A DNA stretch of 64,000 nt, taken from positions 62,001 to 126,000 of the forward strand of contig QXCR01000062.1 of the NCBI GenBank assembly GCA_004380135.1, in the 5' to 3' direction. This document shows positions 53,561 through 64,000 of the stretch, one piece after another. Position 1 is the first letter of the stretch. Each line of letters opens with the position of its first letter. Source of the stretch: Stemphylium vesicarium. Lineage: Eukaryota; Ascomycota; Dothideomycetes; Pleosporales; Pleosporaceae. The position numbers were made by a program, and so were the translations under genes. Under the pieces are notes generated by a model. It saw nothing but the letters and a program-made list of their open reading frames with translations, was not told the DNA's origin and searched no databases.

Positions 53561-55307
53561 ACGGCGTTGAACCAAGAGGAATGATTACGGAGGCGTTTGT
53601 GTCATGACGGTATTTTTGGCGGATGGTCTGGAGGAAATGAATGATGAAAGATACCCGCTATGAGACGATTCAGCTTAGAAAGCCCAACGGCGTTCTTCCT
53701 GCTGGTTTCAGACATGGCAACTCAGGCAGATGTTACGTACGTACACATGAGAGTAATGAATATTTCGGTGACATGTGAAGTTTATCTTGTTCGTCCCTCC
53801 ACCCCTCACAGTGCAAGGCACGCTACCAGTTAGCCCGACCTCACATAAACATAGTAGCTGCGGTCTATAAACAGCCCAAATCCTCTTTCTACGACATCTT
53901 TTCTTTTCCTTTTTGGTCTTGTTATCGAAATGGGGCTTGATACTATACCGGTAACTAAACAACATCTTGAATACGTACAGGCACCCATCTACCTTACCTT
54001 ACCTTACCTTACCTCGCCTCGCCTCGCCTCGCCTCGCCTCATACTTTTCTACTTCGCATGCCGTCACTAGCCCAACCAAATCAACCCAAACCAAGCCTTG
54101 CGTTGCGTTGCGCAGGTACGCGGAAAACACGTTCCTGGGGCGTTTTGTTGCCACATGGCTGTATGCTCAGAGCCAGAAGCCTGCCAGACAAGCGGCCGCT
54201 ATCCTCCGGGGTATCGTTCGGGTTGTAGGAAGTTGATGCGTGGTGCTTGGTTGATGAAGAAAGAGGTCAGGGTCAGGGTCTTGCTACGTCATTTAAAGTT
54301 AGTAGCCATCGCGCGCGCGGTCTTGGTTACTTGGATATGGGATCTAGGGGAACGCCGCGTCGTTCTTACTCATCGCGCACTGTAGATTTGCGCGGTTCTC
54401 GAGGCGAGGGGTGAGTTGACTGGGTTGCGTACCTATGATCTTCGATGTGAGGTATAGGTTATTGATGGGACCATGGCTGATCAGCATTTCGGCTACGAGT
54501 AACGCTCTCTGCCATTACTCTGTCTGTCCCAAAGAGCGTGCAAAACAGTACTCTTATCATCTACCATTGAATGTTTTTTTCCATCAGGAGAGTCCGCTAC
54601 GCGAGGCGCACACCACGAAAACGGTTCCGAAGTCACCCCTGTAACCTCGATCTGCAAATCACCACCGTACCCGAAGAATATTGAAACAGGCGTTCTACCA
54701 CAATCAGGCAAACGATAATCACATGCGTGCTCCATCTACAGCCAGGCCAAACTGCAACTTCCAAAACAAAATTACACAGCTATAAGCCAAACACCTAGCG
54801 CCCTGAAGGATCAAACCGTTCCCACCGAGAAGTAGCTCCGTGGCAGAAAAGGCCTTACTCCACCAAAAGGAATAACGTTAGCGAGTATCCAGCCATACTG
54901 CCGCCGTACAGACAGATGAGACCGTATTGTGCCGCGATCCTTCGCCTCCGTCACTGCATCGAGCACGACGAACCCCTGCCATCCACATATACCCCAGGTC
55001 ACCCTATTGGACGGAAGGCGCCGCGGCTGCATATGACACCAAGCAAGCGGATCTTTTTCCGTGCAATCTAGTTGTACTAACAGCGGAGAGTGCGGTACTA
55101 TTGCATGAACTAGGTACATTCACCCAACAGGTTGACAGGGCGTTTTCGGTACGGGCTGACACACTATGTGCGTCCTGTTTGTCGGGTCTATCCCTGAATT
55201 CGCGCTCGGAGATAGAAGGATGGGTGTGGATGTCGGGTGAGCTTGTTTTCTTGAGGTCGCACACTTTTTTTGTTGCTCTGCGGAACTGTGAGAGGAATCT
55301 TGGTATC
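53561..55307. other. 1.7-kb intergenic stretch with pentanucleotide repeats
   Basis: No exon assembled. A 146-codon plus frame at 54927-55367 overlaps the first exon of the next gene in another frame and is rejected. Contains the pentanucleotide array at 53990-54040. Confidence 0.5.
53990..54040. repeat. Compound pentanucleotide repeat (ACCTT)n(CGCCT)n
   Basis: About four ACCTT units pass directly into about five CGCCT units. A related short GTTGC array lies at 54098-54113. The two halves differ by simple substitutions, so one array may derive from the other. Confidence 0.85.
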
Positions 55308-56586
55308 ATGGCTGGCGGTGTTGCTCCTGAGGCGGTCATTGTAAGTGCGCTGGTGAATGAAGGGTGAAGGGAATGAGATTGAGATTTGTGCTAATTCTTT
55401 GTTACAGCCTATTGAGGCCATTTTGATGGTTCTTTGTATGCTGGTAGCGTCTGGCCGTCTTGTTCCGCGACTCGTGCAGGGACAGCACTTGACCCTCAGC
55501 GACTCTCTTCTCGTGGTATCGATACTCGACGCCATTGGGCTTTTCGCTACAGACGTCTTGACGTATGAATATGGCGGGATGTCGGAAGAGGAGACGGAGT
55601 CGTCCGTAGCTCAGACGATTGCCCTAAAGAAAGTGAGAACTATAGTTCGTCGATTTACGAACAGTGAAGAGCTGACATCCCGTAATTAGGTCCAGTTTGC
55701 TGGCAACATGTTCTATGATACTGGCATATACTGGCCAAAGCTGGCGATTCTTGCACTATACTTCAGACTCATTCCTCCGACGATGCCATGGCTGCGGAAA
55801 ACACTTTATGTGGTGACTGCCTTTACAGCAACTGCCATGGTCACAACCTGCTTCCTCGATACGTTCTGGTGCGGTCGAGAGGTATCGGTGAATTGGTCTC
55901 CGGAGTATGACGCCTGCAGTACATTCAATTCGAAGCAGGTCTTCAGAATCGATTGGAGTATGAACATTTTGTCGGATGTGCTCAGTGAGTAGAACATCGA
56001 CTACGCTGAGATTGTGTCTAACGTAATACCAGTTTTCGCGCTGCCCTTTCCGCTACTCCGATCTTTACAACTTCATCGCCGTCAAATCTGGGGTCTCGTC
56101 GTGACGTTCTCCCTTGGGGCGGTTACGATCGCCATGAGCATTGTTCGATACGCGACGATAGAAATCATATATGCGTGGACCAACGTTTGTATGTAGCTCC
56201 TAGATTTCATCTCGCGCAAGTACTAACACATCGCAGTCGTCCTCTCCATGGCCGAATTAGCGATCGCCATCATCGTGGTCTCGCTGCCGTCCATGCGATC
56301 CTTCCTCCGACGCGGCGGCTTCTTTTCCTCGAATAAAAAATCCCGCTCCTCCGAGTCTCGTACGGCCTATGGGGAGAGAACACCTGCGAGCGGTTCGCAT
56401 GGTTTTCTGCGCCCGTCTAGAAGAGGCAAGCACACCGTCCGCATCCACACCGATGAAGATTCGGGAAGCGAAGTGGAGCTCAACAGCCTTGGGAGGAAGG
56501 ATGTCATCTACGAGACGCGGCGAGTGAGCGTCCAGTACTCCCATTCACAAGGCGAAGACACCGAAAACGTTGGAAAATTACCGTAA
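55308..56586 (+). CDS. Seven-helix rhodopsin-domain membrane protein, copy A (352 aa)
   Basis: Fungal rhodopsin-domain integral membrane protein (the Pth11/SAT4-like seven-helix group without a CFEM domain). Exons 55308-55340, 55408-55632, 55690-55984, 56033-56188 and 56237-56586 close at 353 codons; introns are 67, 57, 48 and 48 nt. Features include IEAILMVLCMLVASGRLVPRL, TLSDSLLVVSILDAIGLF, FYDTGIYWPKLAILALYFRLI, the extracellular-loop cysteines (FWCGREVSVNWSP..DACS), and SMAELAIAIIVVSLPSMR in helix 7. The cytosolic tail of about 100 residues is Ser/Arg-rich. Orthologues are putative surface receptors of unknown ligand. The gene has a paralogue at 57611 in the same orientation. Confidence 0.87.
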
Positions 56587-57610
56587 GAGTGGCTCAGGAG
56601 CTGGTGGTACGATGAGAAGTTTAGCCGGTGTGTGTGGATCCACCAGCGGCCGAGGTAGTACGAAGACAAAGGATCGGACAGGGTCTAGGATGACCAGGTT
56701 TAGTAGATGTTCCAGCGTACTAGAAATGAGTTTTCAAATCCTACGCTGCTGAACGAACCACTTGTATCGCTTGGCTATCATGGCGCTAATACCTGAAGCC
56801 CACATAGCGGTCCGGATGGGTGGCCGAGCGCCGCGCCGTACGGGAGGCTGCTCCAAGCGAGCCCCCAACCGTCTCTAGCCCCGGCTTTCTAGACTTCTTG
56901 ACAACCTTGAACGTCCCTTCGGCCAAAGACTGTGCCGTAATCATGCCGTGAGGGGTCGACCTGCATTGTCGGGATGCTTCGCTTAGATTGAAGTTCGTCT
57001 GACAAATTAACCCGCCAGCCCATGCCAAAAAAACGTAGGAGCTTGGGAAGCTTAACAACACCTGTTATACACGACCAAGGCTTAGGTCAGTACAACGCCT
57101 CAAAAGCGCCTACAGGTCCACTCGTCGTGATAACGGGTGATTCGTGAGTCCAAAAGCAGCATGTCAGGAGACGAAACTTTCTCCCTCGACGTGCCCTAGA
57201 ATATTTCCGGTTTCCGTCTGGAGCAGACCCAAGCCATCGGTTCAGCCGTTGAAAGGAACATGGGCTAATGTTGGGACTGGATCATCCCTTCACGGCATCT
57301 AAACCGCCCTCGATTACGAGAATGCTTCCGCGCGCATGCATGCAGCTCGACCGTCCAGCAACCCTTTGGACGACTAAGGGCTAATATCCGGTAGCGACGT
57401 CCTATGATAGGCGGCGCAGTCGCTCGCCCAGAAAAGTCCCAAGGCTTTGTCGTGCGATACGTGCGCAGTGCAATATGACCCCCCTCCCCCCTGGGCCTGG
57501 CTCATATACAAACGCCTTGCAGTTGTCACATTTGAAGCTAGCGAACCAACTTCCCATCGGCTTTATCCTTTTGTTTTTTGTGACGGGCTTGTCACACCAC
57601 AGTTGTACCA
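56587..57610. other. Intergenic between the two rhodopsin-domain genes
   Basis: About 1 kb; short frames such as 56786-57061 have no support. Carries the promoter of copy B. Confidence 0.5.
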
Positions 57611-58577
57611 ATGGCACACTACATTGATGGCAAAGATTGCATGGTACACCACCAACATGTTGACGAAACATTCATCGTAAGGCTGACTTGGGCTGTGACA
57701 GATCTCCGAATGGATCCTCTTGATCTTCGCGTACCTGTTCGTCGCGGCGCGCATCTACACGCGTTTGATCCGGTTGCGCTCGAGGTTGGACTGGTCTGAC
57801 TACCTGCTCCTCGCGTCTGCGGCTGTAGCTCTGGGGTTGATCATCTGTGATACCCTTACATACCAGATGGGTGTCCTGGATGCGTATGAGACATCTGAGA
57901 AACTATCCAAGGTCAGTCAACCCTGTGCCGCAATGCGGTTTTCGTGCGCTAACAGGATCGACAACAGATCTCCTTCGCCTCCAACTACTTCTACGATGTC
58001 GGCATGGGCTTCCCCAAACTCAGCATGTTGGCGTTTTACTGGGCCTTCTTCAACCTCTCGGGTCACCCTGGTCTGCGCAAGATGCTCTTCGCCTTTACCG
58101 CTTTCGTCGTCGCGTGCTACCTCACTATTCTCTTCGATGATACTTTCTTTTGCGGAACCCCTGTCTCCGTACAGTGGTCTCAGGAGGAAGGCGCATGCTC
58201 CGTGTTTTATGCGCCCGAGCCGTTTATCCTGAACTTTACGCTCAATCTGGCTTGCTACCTCATCGTCTACGCTATCCCGGTCGTGCTTCTCGTCAAGGGC
58301 GTGTTGAGGAACTCTACTGGCGTTGCTCTTACGTTCGGGTTGGGTGCGCTTACTATTGCTTCGGGAATCGTGCGCTTTGTGTGCTTGAAGGTTGGCACGG
58401 GCCAGGAAAACCTCGTTTGTAAGTTTATCCCTCGGAGATGTAGATGCTTGATGTGCGACGTAGTAGCTAACTTGCCGTTCCACAGATCCTCTCAGTATGG
58501 TCGAGATGACTCTTTCGATTATCGTCGTTTCACTCCCGGGACTGAAGCCGCTTGCAAGGAAGGAATCGAAAATCTAG
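57611..58577 (+). CDS. Seven-helix rhodopsin-domain membrane protein, copy B (261 aa)
   Basis: Exons 57611-57643, 57702-57911, 57968-58418 and 58486-58577 close at 262 codons; introns are 58, 56 and 67 nt. The first exon codes exactly 11 residues in phase 0, as in copy A, and the next two intron positions also match. Copy A's third intron is missing here. Shared blocks are ISEWILLIFAYLFVAARIYTRL, FYDVGMGFPKLSMLAFYW, the FFCGTPVSVQWSQEEGACS loop with both cysteines, and SMVEMTLSIIVVSLPGLK. The cytosolic tail is only about 10 residues against about 100 in copy A, so intracellular coupling probably differs. Tandem duplicates are common in this receptor-like family. Confidence 0.87.
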
Positions 58578-58990
58578 ACATCGGTGTGGAAGAGGTCATG
58601 GGAAGGCGGGCATTGCATAGTCGGATAGTGACACATAATAGGAGTTTTCAGAATCGATTGTTTCAGTATGCTGGTTGCCAACTGGTGTGACTTCTTTTTT
58701 CTTTTTCGGGTGATAAGGCTGCATGGGTTTTCCAGGGTTGGGCGGGATAGCGCGAATTAGGCAGCCTTGCGTTGTGGCAGCAGCCCCCACTATGCTACCA
58801 TGTTCCAATCTTACACCAGCCCATCCACAACCACAAATAGCCTGACTCGGTTGCAGGCGAATGCTTCGGAATCTACGAAGTTTCGCACTTTCAGGTTCAT
58901 CTTCGCTATTTCTTCGATATGCCTCATTAGCACGAACGATCCACGGTCTAAGAACCTCTGGTAGCGGTCTCCGATCACCTCGCATGCGAC
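58578..58990. other. Intergenic upstream of HET pseudogene
   Basis: 3' flank of copy B and the presumed former promoter of the HET gene. No exon. Confidence 0.5.
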
Positions 58991-60982
58991 ATGGTAGGAG
59001 CAGGCCCCGTGCAGCAATCATTCCAGCTTCAGTCCTGCATTCGGCGTCATGTGGTTGAACCGGTGAAAAGACTGAAGCGACCAGTTTTTCACGAACAGGC
59101 GACTACTGAACGAAATGGAATCTCCCTAAGAGGAGACCCCAAGGACGCAACAGATCATCACCAAACCACAATCGCGGTATCAGAGAATCCAGAAGGGCGC
59201 CTAGATGGTGGCGTTTCGTCTGAAGGCAATATCTATACTGAGAGGCTACTATCGGGACGTCAGATACGCCTTCTCCATATTCGGCCATCTTCCAACCCGG
59301 AGGAAGAGTTGACATGTGACCTTGAGACCGTCGAACTTGAAGATGAACCGATTTACGAAGCATTATCCTATGTATGGGGCGTGGACCCGCCCACAGTCCC
59401 GATCATCTGCAATGGCAAGCGATGCAATATTCGATCGAACCTCGTATCTGGCCTCCAGAGATTGAGACTAGGTCATATCAGCCGCGTTATTTGGGCAGAT
59501 GCATTGTACATCAACCAGAAAGACAACGAGGAAAAAAACCATCAAGTCCCTCACATATGGACAGTCTACTCGCAGGCAATAAGAGTCGTCGTCTGGCTGG
59601 GCCACTACGATGAAGACGTTATCTCAGAAGCTTTCAGATGCGTTAGACTTGTCGCAGGCCACGTGAAAAACATTTTGCATGCCAATGATATCCCTGTTTG
59701 GTACATGATGGACAAATCGGATGCTTCCAAAGCTGCTTATCTTGCAGTAAAGATTCCGAGCGCTTCTTTCACCGCCGACATGCGCCGCGGATTCGATACA
59801 CTCTACGACTGCAAATGGTTCTCAAGGGTCTGGTGCATCCAGGAGATTTAATTGGCATAGGCTTCGATAGTCGTGTGGGGTCAACAGGAGATGCCTTGGG
59901 ATGATATCTGCTTATCCGTGTCGTGGGTCGACTACAACCACTCCATTTTCGATGGCGATCATGCATTCTTCAAATTTTGGGCGAGATATGCGAATATGAT
60001 GGTCTTTCATACAAACAAGGAAAAACTTTTACTTGTTGTTTTGATCATATATCGGGAATTCCGTGCGACAGACCCAAGAGATAAGGTTTGTGGACTCTTG
60101 AGCTTCACCAATTGAGAGGATGCAGACCCTCTAAAGCCGGATTATCAGAAAAGCGTTAGTGATGTTTTCACAGACACTGCTGCCTATATCATTAGTTCTG
60201 TTGGTGATCTTCGGATATTTTCCTACGTGGGGAAGCACCGCCATTACGATGGGAATGACGGTTACAAATCACGGGCGCCACGCTGGGACTCCCCCTTCAC
60301 CTATACAAAGATATTCTCTTGGAACCACACGGGAACATTTCACCCCTGTTATGGGCGACAAGCTCGGTTGCTAAACGCGGAACATGGGACACCGGATCGA
60401 ATACGTTTGGCAGGGGTCGAATACGACAAAGTGACCGCGACTGAGTACTTCCCCTTTGCTGAAGAGCCCGAGGACCCCGAAGAAGACTTTCCCTTCACCA
60501 AAATCTGCGAAGACGTTCTACAAGGGCGCCAAGATTACGATAAGAGCCTACGCGCATTAGCTTGTACATTGACAGCGGGATATGCCTGCCGGAAACACCC
60601 GTCTGAAGACGGTGATCCAAATCTCAAAGATATACATCATGGGGCCCTCAGCGAATTTCTGGAGTATGTGTAAAGGCCGAACGAAGACTCATCTCTAATG
60701 AGTGATGCCGCGCAGCGTTATAAGAAAGAGGCAGAGCGCCGTTGCGCAGGATTTAGATTCTTCTGGACATCTAACAGAGATTGTGGTTTAGGTCCCGGTT
60801 GTATGCGTACCGGCGACATCATTGTGGTTCTTTACGGTGGTCAAACATCTTTCGTGCTACGCCGGCGTGGCGACGCATACCTCATTCTAGACCAAGCCTA
60901 CGTACACAGTATCATGGATGGACAGCTCATGGAAGAACTCGAAGCTGGGAGACGGGAAGAGCGGGTGTTTTGTCTTATTTGA
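58991..60982 (+). pseudogene. HET-domain gene inactivated by four in-frame stops
   Basis: One continuous frame of 664 codons. The HET domain blocks are YEALSYVWG, RVIWADALYINQKDNEEKN and FSRVWCIQEI. The central FRATDPRDKVCGLLSF block and the C-terminal CMRTGDIIVVLYGGQTSFVLRR block confirm a full-length HET protein. Interruptions are TAA at 59849-59851, TAG at 59858-59860, TGA at 60113-60115 and TAA at 60671-60673, with homology resuming in the same frame each time. All four could arise by C-to-T from CAA, CAG or CGA. Splicing cannot remove them: no consistent GT..AG pairs flank them. The intact first part (286 residues) could still be made as a short HET-domain protein. Confidence 0.85.
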
Positions 60983-61762
60983 ACGGTCACTTGAATCTCC
61001 TTCCGCACATAAACCTTCTTTCAGAACCTAAAAAAACTCTATCTTCTGATGCTTCCACAAATCTTTATGACGAAGCCGTGGAGTCAGACAACCTAACAGC
61101 AAATGCACGATTGTGTACTCATCTTCAAGTTTCTTCTGCAGTGCAATCGCAGAGGTACACGAACTCTAAGCAGCGACTGAATGCACAGTTTCAGGCGTCG
61201 AACGATTATACAAATGTATCAGCATGCGACATCAATCCCGTTGCCAGACTCGAATTCGTCACGTGATCGAGACACGCCCCCACCACGTGCGCGTTTGACC
61301 CCCCCCCCCCCAAATCCACACCATCAACTCCAAAAGATACATACACACTTCATAACAAAAGACACATGACACTCACACCCACACCTTCGGCACAACATTT
61401 ACCTTCCACCGTGTTCTTTTAATCTAAGGTTCTGGCGTCGCGTCGCGCAGATCCCTGGTAATTAATATGGAAGCGCGTTCCGGCGACATGAAAGCGGAGA
61501 AATGCGCACTTAGGGAACGTCATGGGATGGTATGGTGGGGATTGAGTGCGAAAAGGACAGAGTGTAATTGTTGATGGGAAGATGAGGAGGGAGGGGGGGG
61601 GGGGTATATAAGGCTGCTTTTGGTAGCGTAGCTGGGGTGGTTAGATTTGGTATTTAGTTGTCGAGGACGTTACTACTGCACTTTGTTGCATCTTCGCATA
61701 CTCGTAAACTCGTCGCAGCACAACAATTTCCAAAAGCATCTATATCCCCACCACAAAAAAAA
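60983..61762. other. Intergenic with poly-C and poly-G tracts
   Basis: A 13-nt poly-C (61299-61311) and a 12-nt poly-G (61593-61604) frame the promoter of the gene at 61763; the poly-G abuts a TATA box. No exon. Confidence 0.55.
61605..61612 (+). promoter_or_regulatory. Candidate TATA box
   Basis: TATATAAG directly follows the poly-G tract and lies about 150 nt upstream of the ATG at 61763, a usual distance for a fungal gene with a short leader. Confidence 0.5.
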
Positions 61763-62440
61763 ATGAAACCACAAGCCCTCCTCCCCCTCCTCCTCTCCCT
61801 CACCACCGCCTCCGCCTCCGCCTCCGCCTCCTCAGAAAACGCCTCCACGCCCGATCCCCCCACCGAACCCACCCCCATAGGCGCCCTCTGGACCTCAACA
61901 TGGACCCCCCAGTCCCTAACCCCCTACACCCAGCACTGCGCCTCCACCACCTCTTACACCGCAAAATCCTACAAACTCAACGAACTCTACCCAGACCTCG
62001 CAACCTACGCTCCGCAGCTAAAAGTCTTCTACAACAAGCAACTCTACGCGGGATCCTGGGGCGGCATCGACGTGCATGGTGTGGGCCGCGAACTCCTCAT
62101 GATGTCCATGGCAGACGTGCCAGTCAAAGTGCGGGACTGGATTAAGCGGGAGAAGGAGCAACGGCACTATTGTGTGCAGGACGATGTTGTGTTTTTTGCG
62201 CCTGGGGCGGTGTATCCGATTTTGCCGTTGTGGGTTGATGATGTTGAGGAGATGAAAGAGGGAGAGGGAGAAGGGGATGTTTGTGAGGGCGTGTATGAGG
62301 GGTTGGAGGCTTATAGTAATGAGCCGGGGGATGGGAAGGTGATTGGAAAGGTTAGGCATTCGAATGTGGGGGATAAAGAGGTTAGGTTTGTGGTTGAGGC
62401 GGTGGTTGTTAGGGCGAAGGAGGGGAGAGATGAGCTGTAG
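61763..62440 (+). CDS. Secreted protein of unknown function (225 aa)
   Basis: Single exon. The ATG at 61763 (after an A-rich leader) gives the signal peptide MKPQALLPLLLSLTTASASA; the open frame upstream has no ATG. The Ala/Ser repeat is coded by GCCTCC units. The mature part has a Pro/Thr linker, then a folded region with YKLNELYPDLATYAPQLKVFY, GGIDVHGVGRELLMMSMADVP and HYCVQDDVVFFAPGAVYPILP, with three cysteines. No family is recognised. The coding strand is strongly C-rich up to about 62.05 kb and strongly G-rich beyond about 62.2 kb, including an acidic run (EGEGEGD). Extracellular protein or effector candidate; cell-wall or apoplastic function is conjecture. Confidence 0.7.
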   Translation: MKPQALLPLLLSLTTASASASASSENASTPDPPTEPTPIGALWTSTWTPQSLTPYTQHCASTTSYTAKSYKLNELYPDLATYAPQLKVFYNKQLYAGSWGGIDVHGVGRELLMMSMADVPVKVRDWIKREKEQRHYCVQDDVVFFAPGAVYPILPLWVDDVEEMKEGEGEGDVCEGVYEGLEAYSNEPGDGKVIGKVRHSNVGDKEVRFVVEAVVVRAKEGRDEL

Positions 62441-62577
62441 GTGTTGAGGCAGGGGTCTTTGCATGTGGGATGTGTGTTTGATTGAACTGGGTCTATGGAT
62501 GGATGGGTATTGGGCGTTTATGGTATCATGGGACAAGAATAGAAAGACAAAACTACAACCCCTTCGGTTAAGAATGG

Positions 62578-63835
62578 TTATGATTCCCCACCATTCTTCT
62601 TTGCCTCCTCCCTTTGCTTATGCAGCTCCTTCTTCCTCCGCTGTTCGTTGCGCGAGTGCGTAATCGCCATTATCATGTTGTAGATGAATGTCCACACAAA
62701 GATTATGACGACAAAGGCTAGGACGGCCACGACGCTGACCATGCTGAAGACAACGAAGACGTACGATGCACGGATGAATGAGTAGTTTTCCTCGAGCGTT
62801 GTGGCGGTTGAGGATGGAAAGGATAGGCCGACTTGCATGGCTGAGAGCACGAGCGAGAAGAAGACGAAAACGATGAGGATCCAGGAGAATTTCCGCTGGA
62901 AGAAGACGACGTAGCGATTGTATCCGTATCTGCAAATAATCAGTCAGAGCTCGCGACGAGGTAGCTCAACGGAGACGTACAAATATCCCCTCACGAAATG
63001 GGTATGCGCATATCTAATGCGATATGTCGTGTTGATGCGGCCGAGGCGCAAGTCTCCATACTGATACCGTTGATTGACTTGTTGTAGTGTTTCCATGTCG
63101 ATGTGGTCCATGAAGTCGCGAGCAAAGTCTTTCCACCAGTGCCAGGTGATGAAAGATGGCAGGAGGAAGCAGTCGTGTGCAATCTTGAGATCTAGCGGCG
63201 TGGTAACTAGCCACACATAGCTCACTAGAAAGCCGGCTGCGCTCCTCCATAACGGACCGTCTTTACTCTTGTCGCCGTCGTCGCCGCCTTCGCATAACCA
63301 TTCTGTCCAGAACTTGTGGCACACCATCCACTCGGGGAGTGGTTTTACCAGTAACTTGGTGCTGAACTTGAGCAGGTGCAAATCCATCTGCTGCGTCTGC
63401 AGGATTTCTATTCCCATCATCTTGTACCGATGTAAGGGTCGTGCGCGCATCGGCCGGCCGGCCATCCAGAGTTGGCCGTGGATGCGGTTCAGACGAGAGA
63501 GGTCGAGTTCGAAGTCAAGAAAGGCCGGAATCTCATCTTCAGGTCGAATTATATTCTTACTCTTGCCAGCGATGGTGGGAAGAGAGTCGATGGCAGACAG
63601 CGGGAGATTGGTAGACGCTTCGAGGACTGGTTGGGCGTCGCCGGTGGAAGCGGGACTGATGGTGCCATTCTGTTGCGCGGTACCGGTTTGCGATGTAGCG
63701 AGAGTTTTGGACGTCGGTGGGATGGGGCGTGGAGAAAAGGGCGGCTTGCTAACGTATGTCTAGGAGTTATTAGGTACGGTCGCACATAAGCTACCTCAGC
63801 ACCTCACTTACAGTCTGGATCACAGTCTTATCCAT
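62578..63835 (-). CDS. DUF6601-like multi-pass membrane protein (384 aa)
   Basis: Exons 63835-63812, 63759-62981 and 62929-62578 close at 385 codons (introns 52 and 51 nt). Exon 1 has only 8 codons. Hydrophilic residues 1-90 are followed by LDLSRLNRIHGQLWMAGRPMRARPLHRYK, MDLHLLKFSTKLLVKPLPEWM and RSAAGFLVSYVWLV, then YGDLRLGRINTTYR and RGYLYGYNRY ahead of two hydrophobic helices (FSWILIVFVFFSLVLSAMQV and FVVFSMVSVVAVLAFVVIIF). The RYK...HLLKF..KPLP..SYVWL...YG-LRL-R-N..LSAMQVGL sequence is characteristic of the fungal DUF6601 family. Function unknown; a membrane protein with a charged cytosolic tail (RRKKELHKQREEAKK). Confidence 0.78.
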
Positions 63836-64000
63836 ATTGCCCTCGAGCGATCGTCGCGTGCGCTATTATGAGGAGAGGGATGCGGCGTTGCGCCCTATAT
63901 GCCCCTGTCGCGACGCCAGCTGCGGCTGCAGCACGAGGCTCACACATGCAGGCACACAAGGCAGGTACAGCATGACGCGGGTGGGCGCCTGCTCCGCCCT

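Noticed and set aside
53990..54040. Telomere-like repeat
   Set aside because: The units are ACCTT and CGCCT, not TTAGGG/CCCTAA, so this is a microsatellite.
54927..55367. 146-codon plus-strand open frame
   Set aside because: It overlaps the first exon of the rhodopsin-domain gene in a different frame and has no protein character; the receptor model explains the region.
1..64000. CRISPR array, prokaryotic operon or integrated virus
   Set aside because: No regular spaced repeats, no capsid, polymerase or integrase-type proteins; spliceosomal introns throughout show a fungal nuclear locus.

Overview
This window is nuclear DNA of a filamentous ascomycete (Pezizomycotina), most likely a Dothideomycete near Pleosporales; the order is inferred from protein character only. 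The evidence is many 45-78 nt introns with GT..AG ends and CTAAC/CTGAC-like branch points, plus HET-domain, DUF6594-like, rhodopsin-domain and DUF6601-like genes. Most genes had to be rebuilt from exons; exon joins are given where the frame closes exactly.

Layout. 0-9.4 kb: a coiled-coil gene and, 6 kb away in inverted orientation, its broken paralogue; between and beside them a tRNA-Gly(UCC), a small SR-rich protein, an FAD amine oxidase-like enzyme, a DJ-1/PfpI enzyme and an EthD-like protein. 10.5-18.4 kb: core signalling and housekeeping genes, a Rom2-type Rho1 GEF head-to-head with V-ATPase subunit c' (seven exons, two microexons), then a PKA catalytic subunit. 19.4-28.6 kb: an accessory block of HET protein, DUF6594-like membrane protein, a 120-residue protein, a caspase-like protein, an orphan with an in-frame stop at its 5' end, and a lone RNase H-fold protein with an in-frame UGA and an 83-codon open extension. 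29-33.2 kb: an Sbp1-like RRM-RGG-RRM protein divergent from the diflavin reductase Tah18. 33.5-36.1 kb: an F-box gene with a truncated, frameshifted relative beside it. 38-41.8 kb: secreted tyrosinase and an MFS transporter. 41.8-45.6 kb: no gene seen. 45.6-53.6 kb: Nse4, Vps34 and a J-domain protein with zinc knuckles. 55.3-58.6 kb: a tandem pair of rhodopsin-domain membrane proteins. 59-61 kb: a HET pseudogene open in one frame except for four stops. 61.8-63.8 kb: a secreted orphan and a DUF6601-like membrane protein.

How it fits together. Housekeeping blocks (cell-wall integrity GEF, vacuolar acidification, cAMP signalling, Fe-S assembly, SMC5/6, PI3P synthesis) alternate with fast-evolving blocks of HET, caspase-like, F-box and receptor-like genes. 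Decay by in-frame stops, compatible with C-to-T change, recurs in the accessory blocks. The best candidate for an undescribed system is the 19.4-28.6 kb block around the caspase-like gene. Separately, several less conserved genes have a C-rich first half and a G-rich second half on the coding strand.
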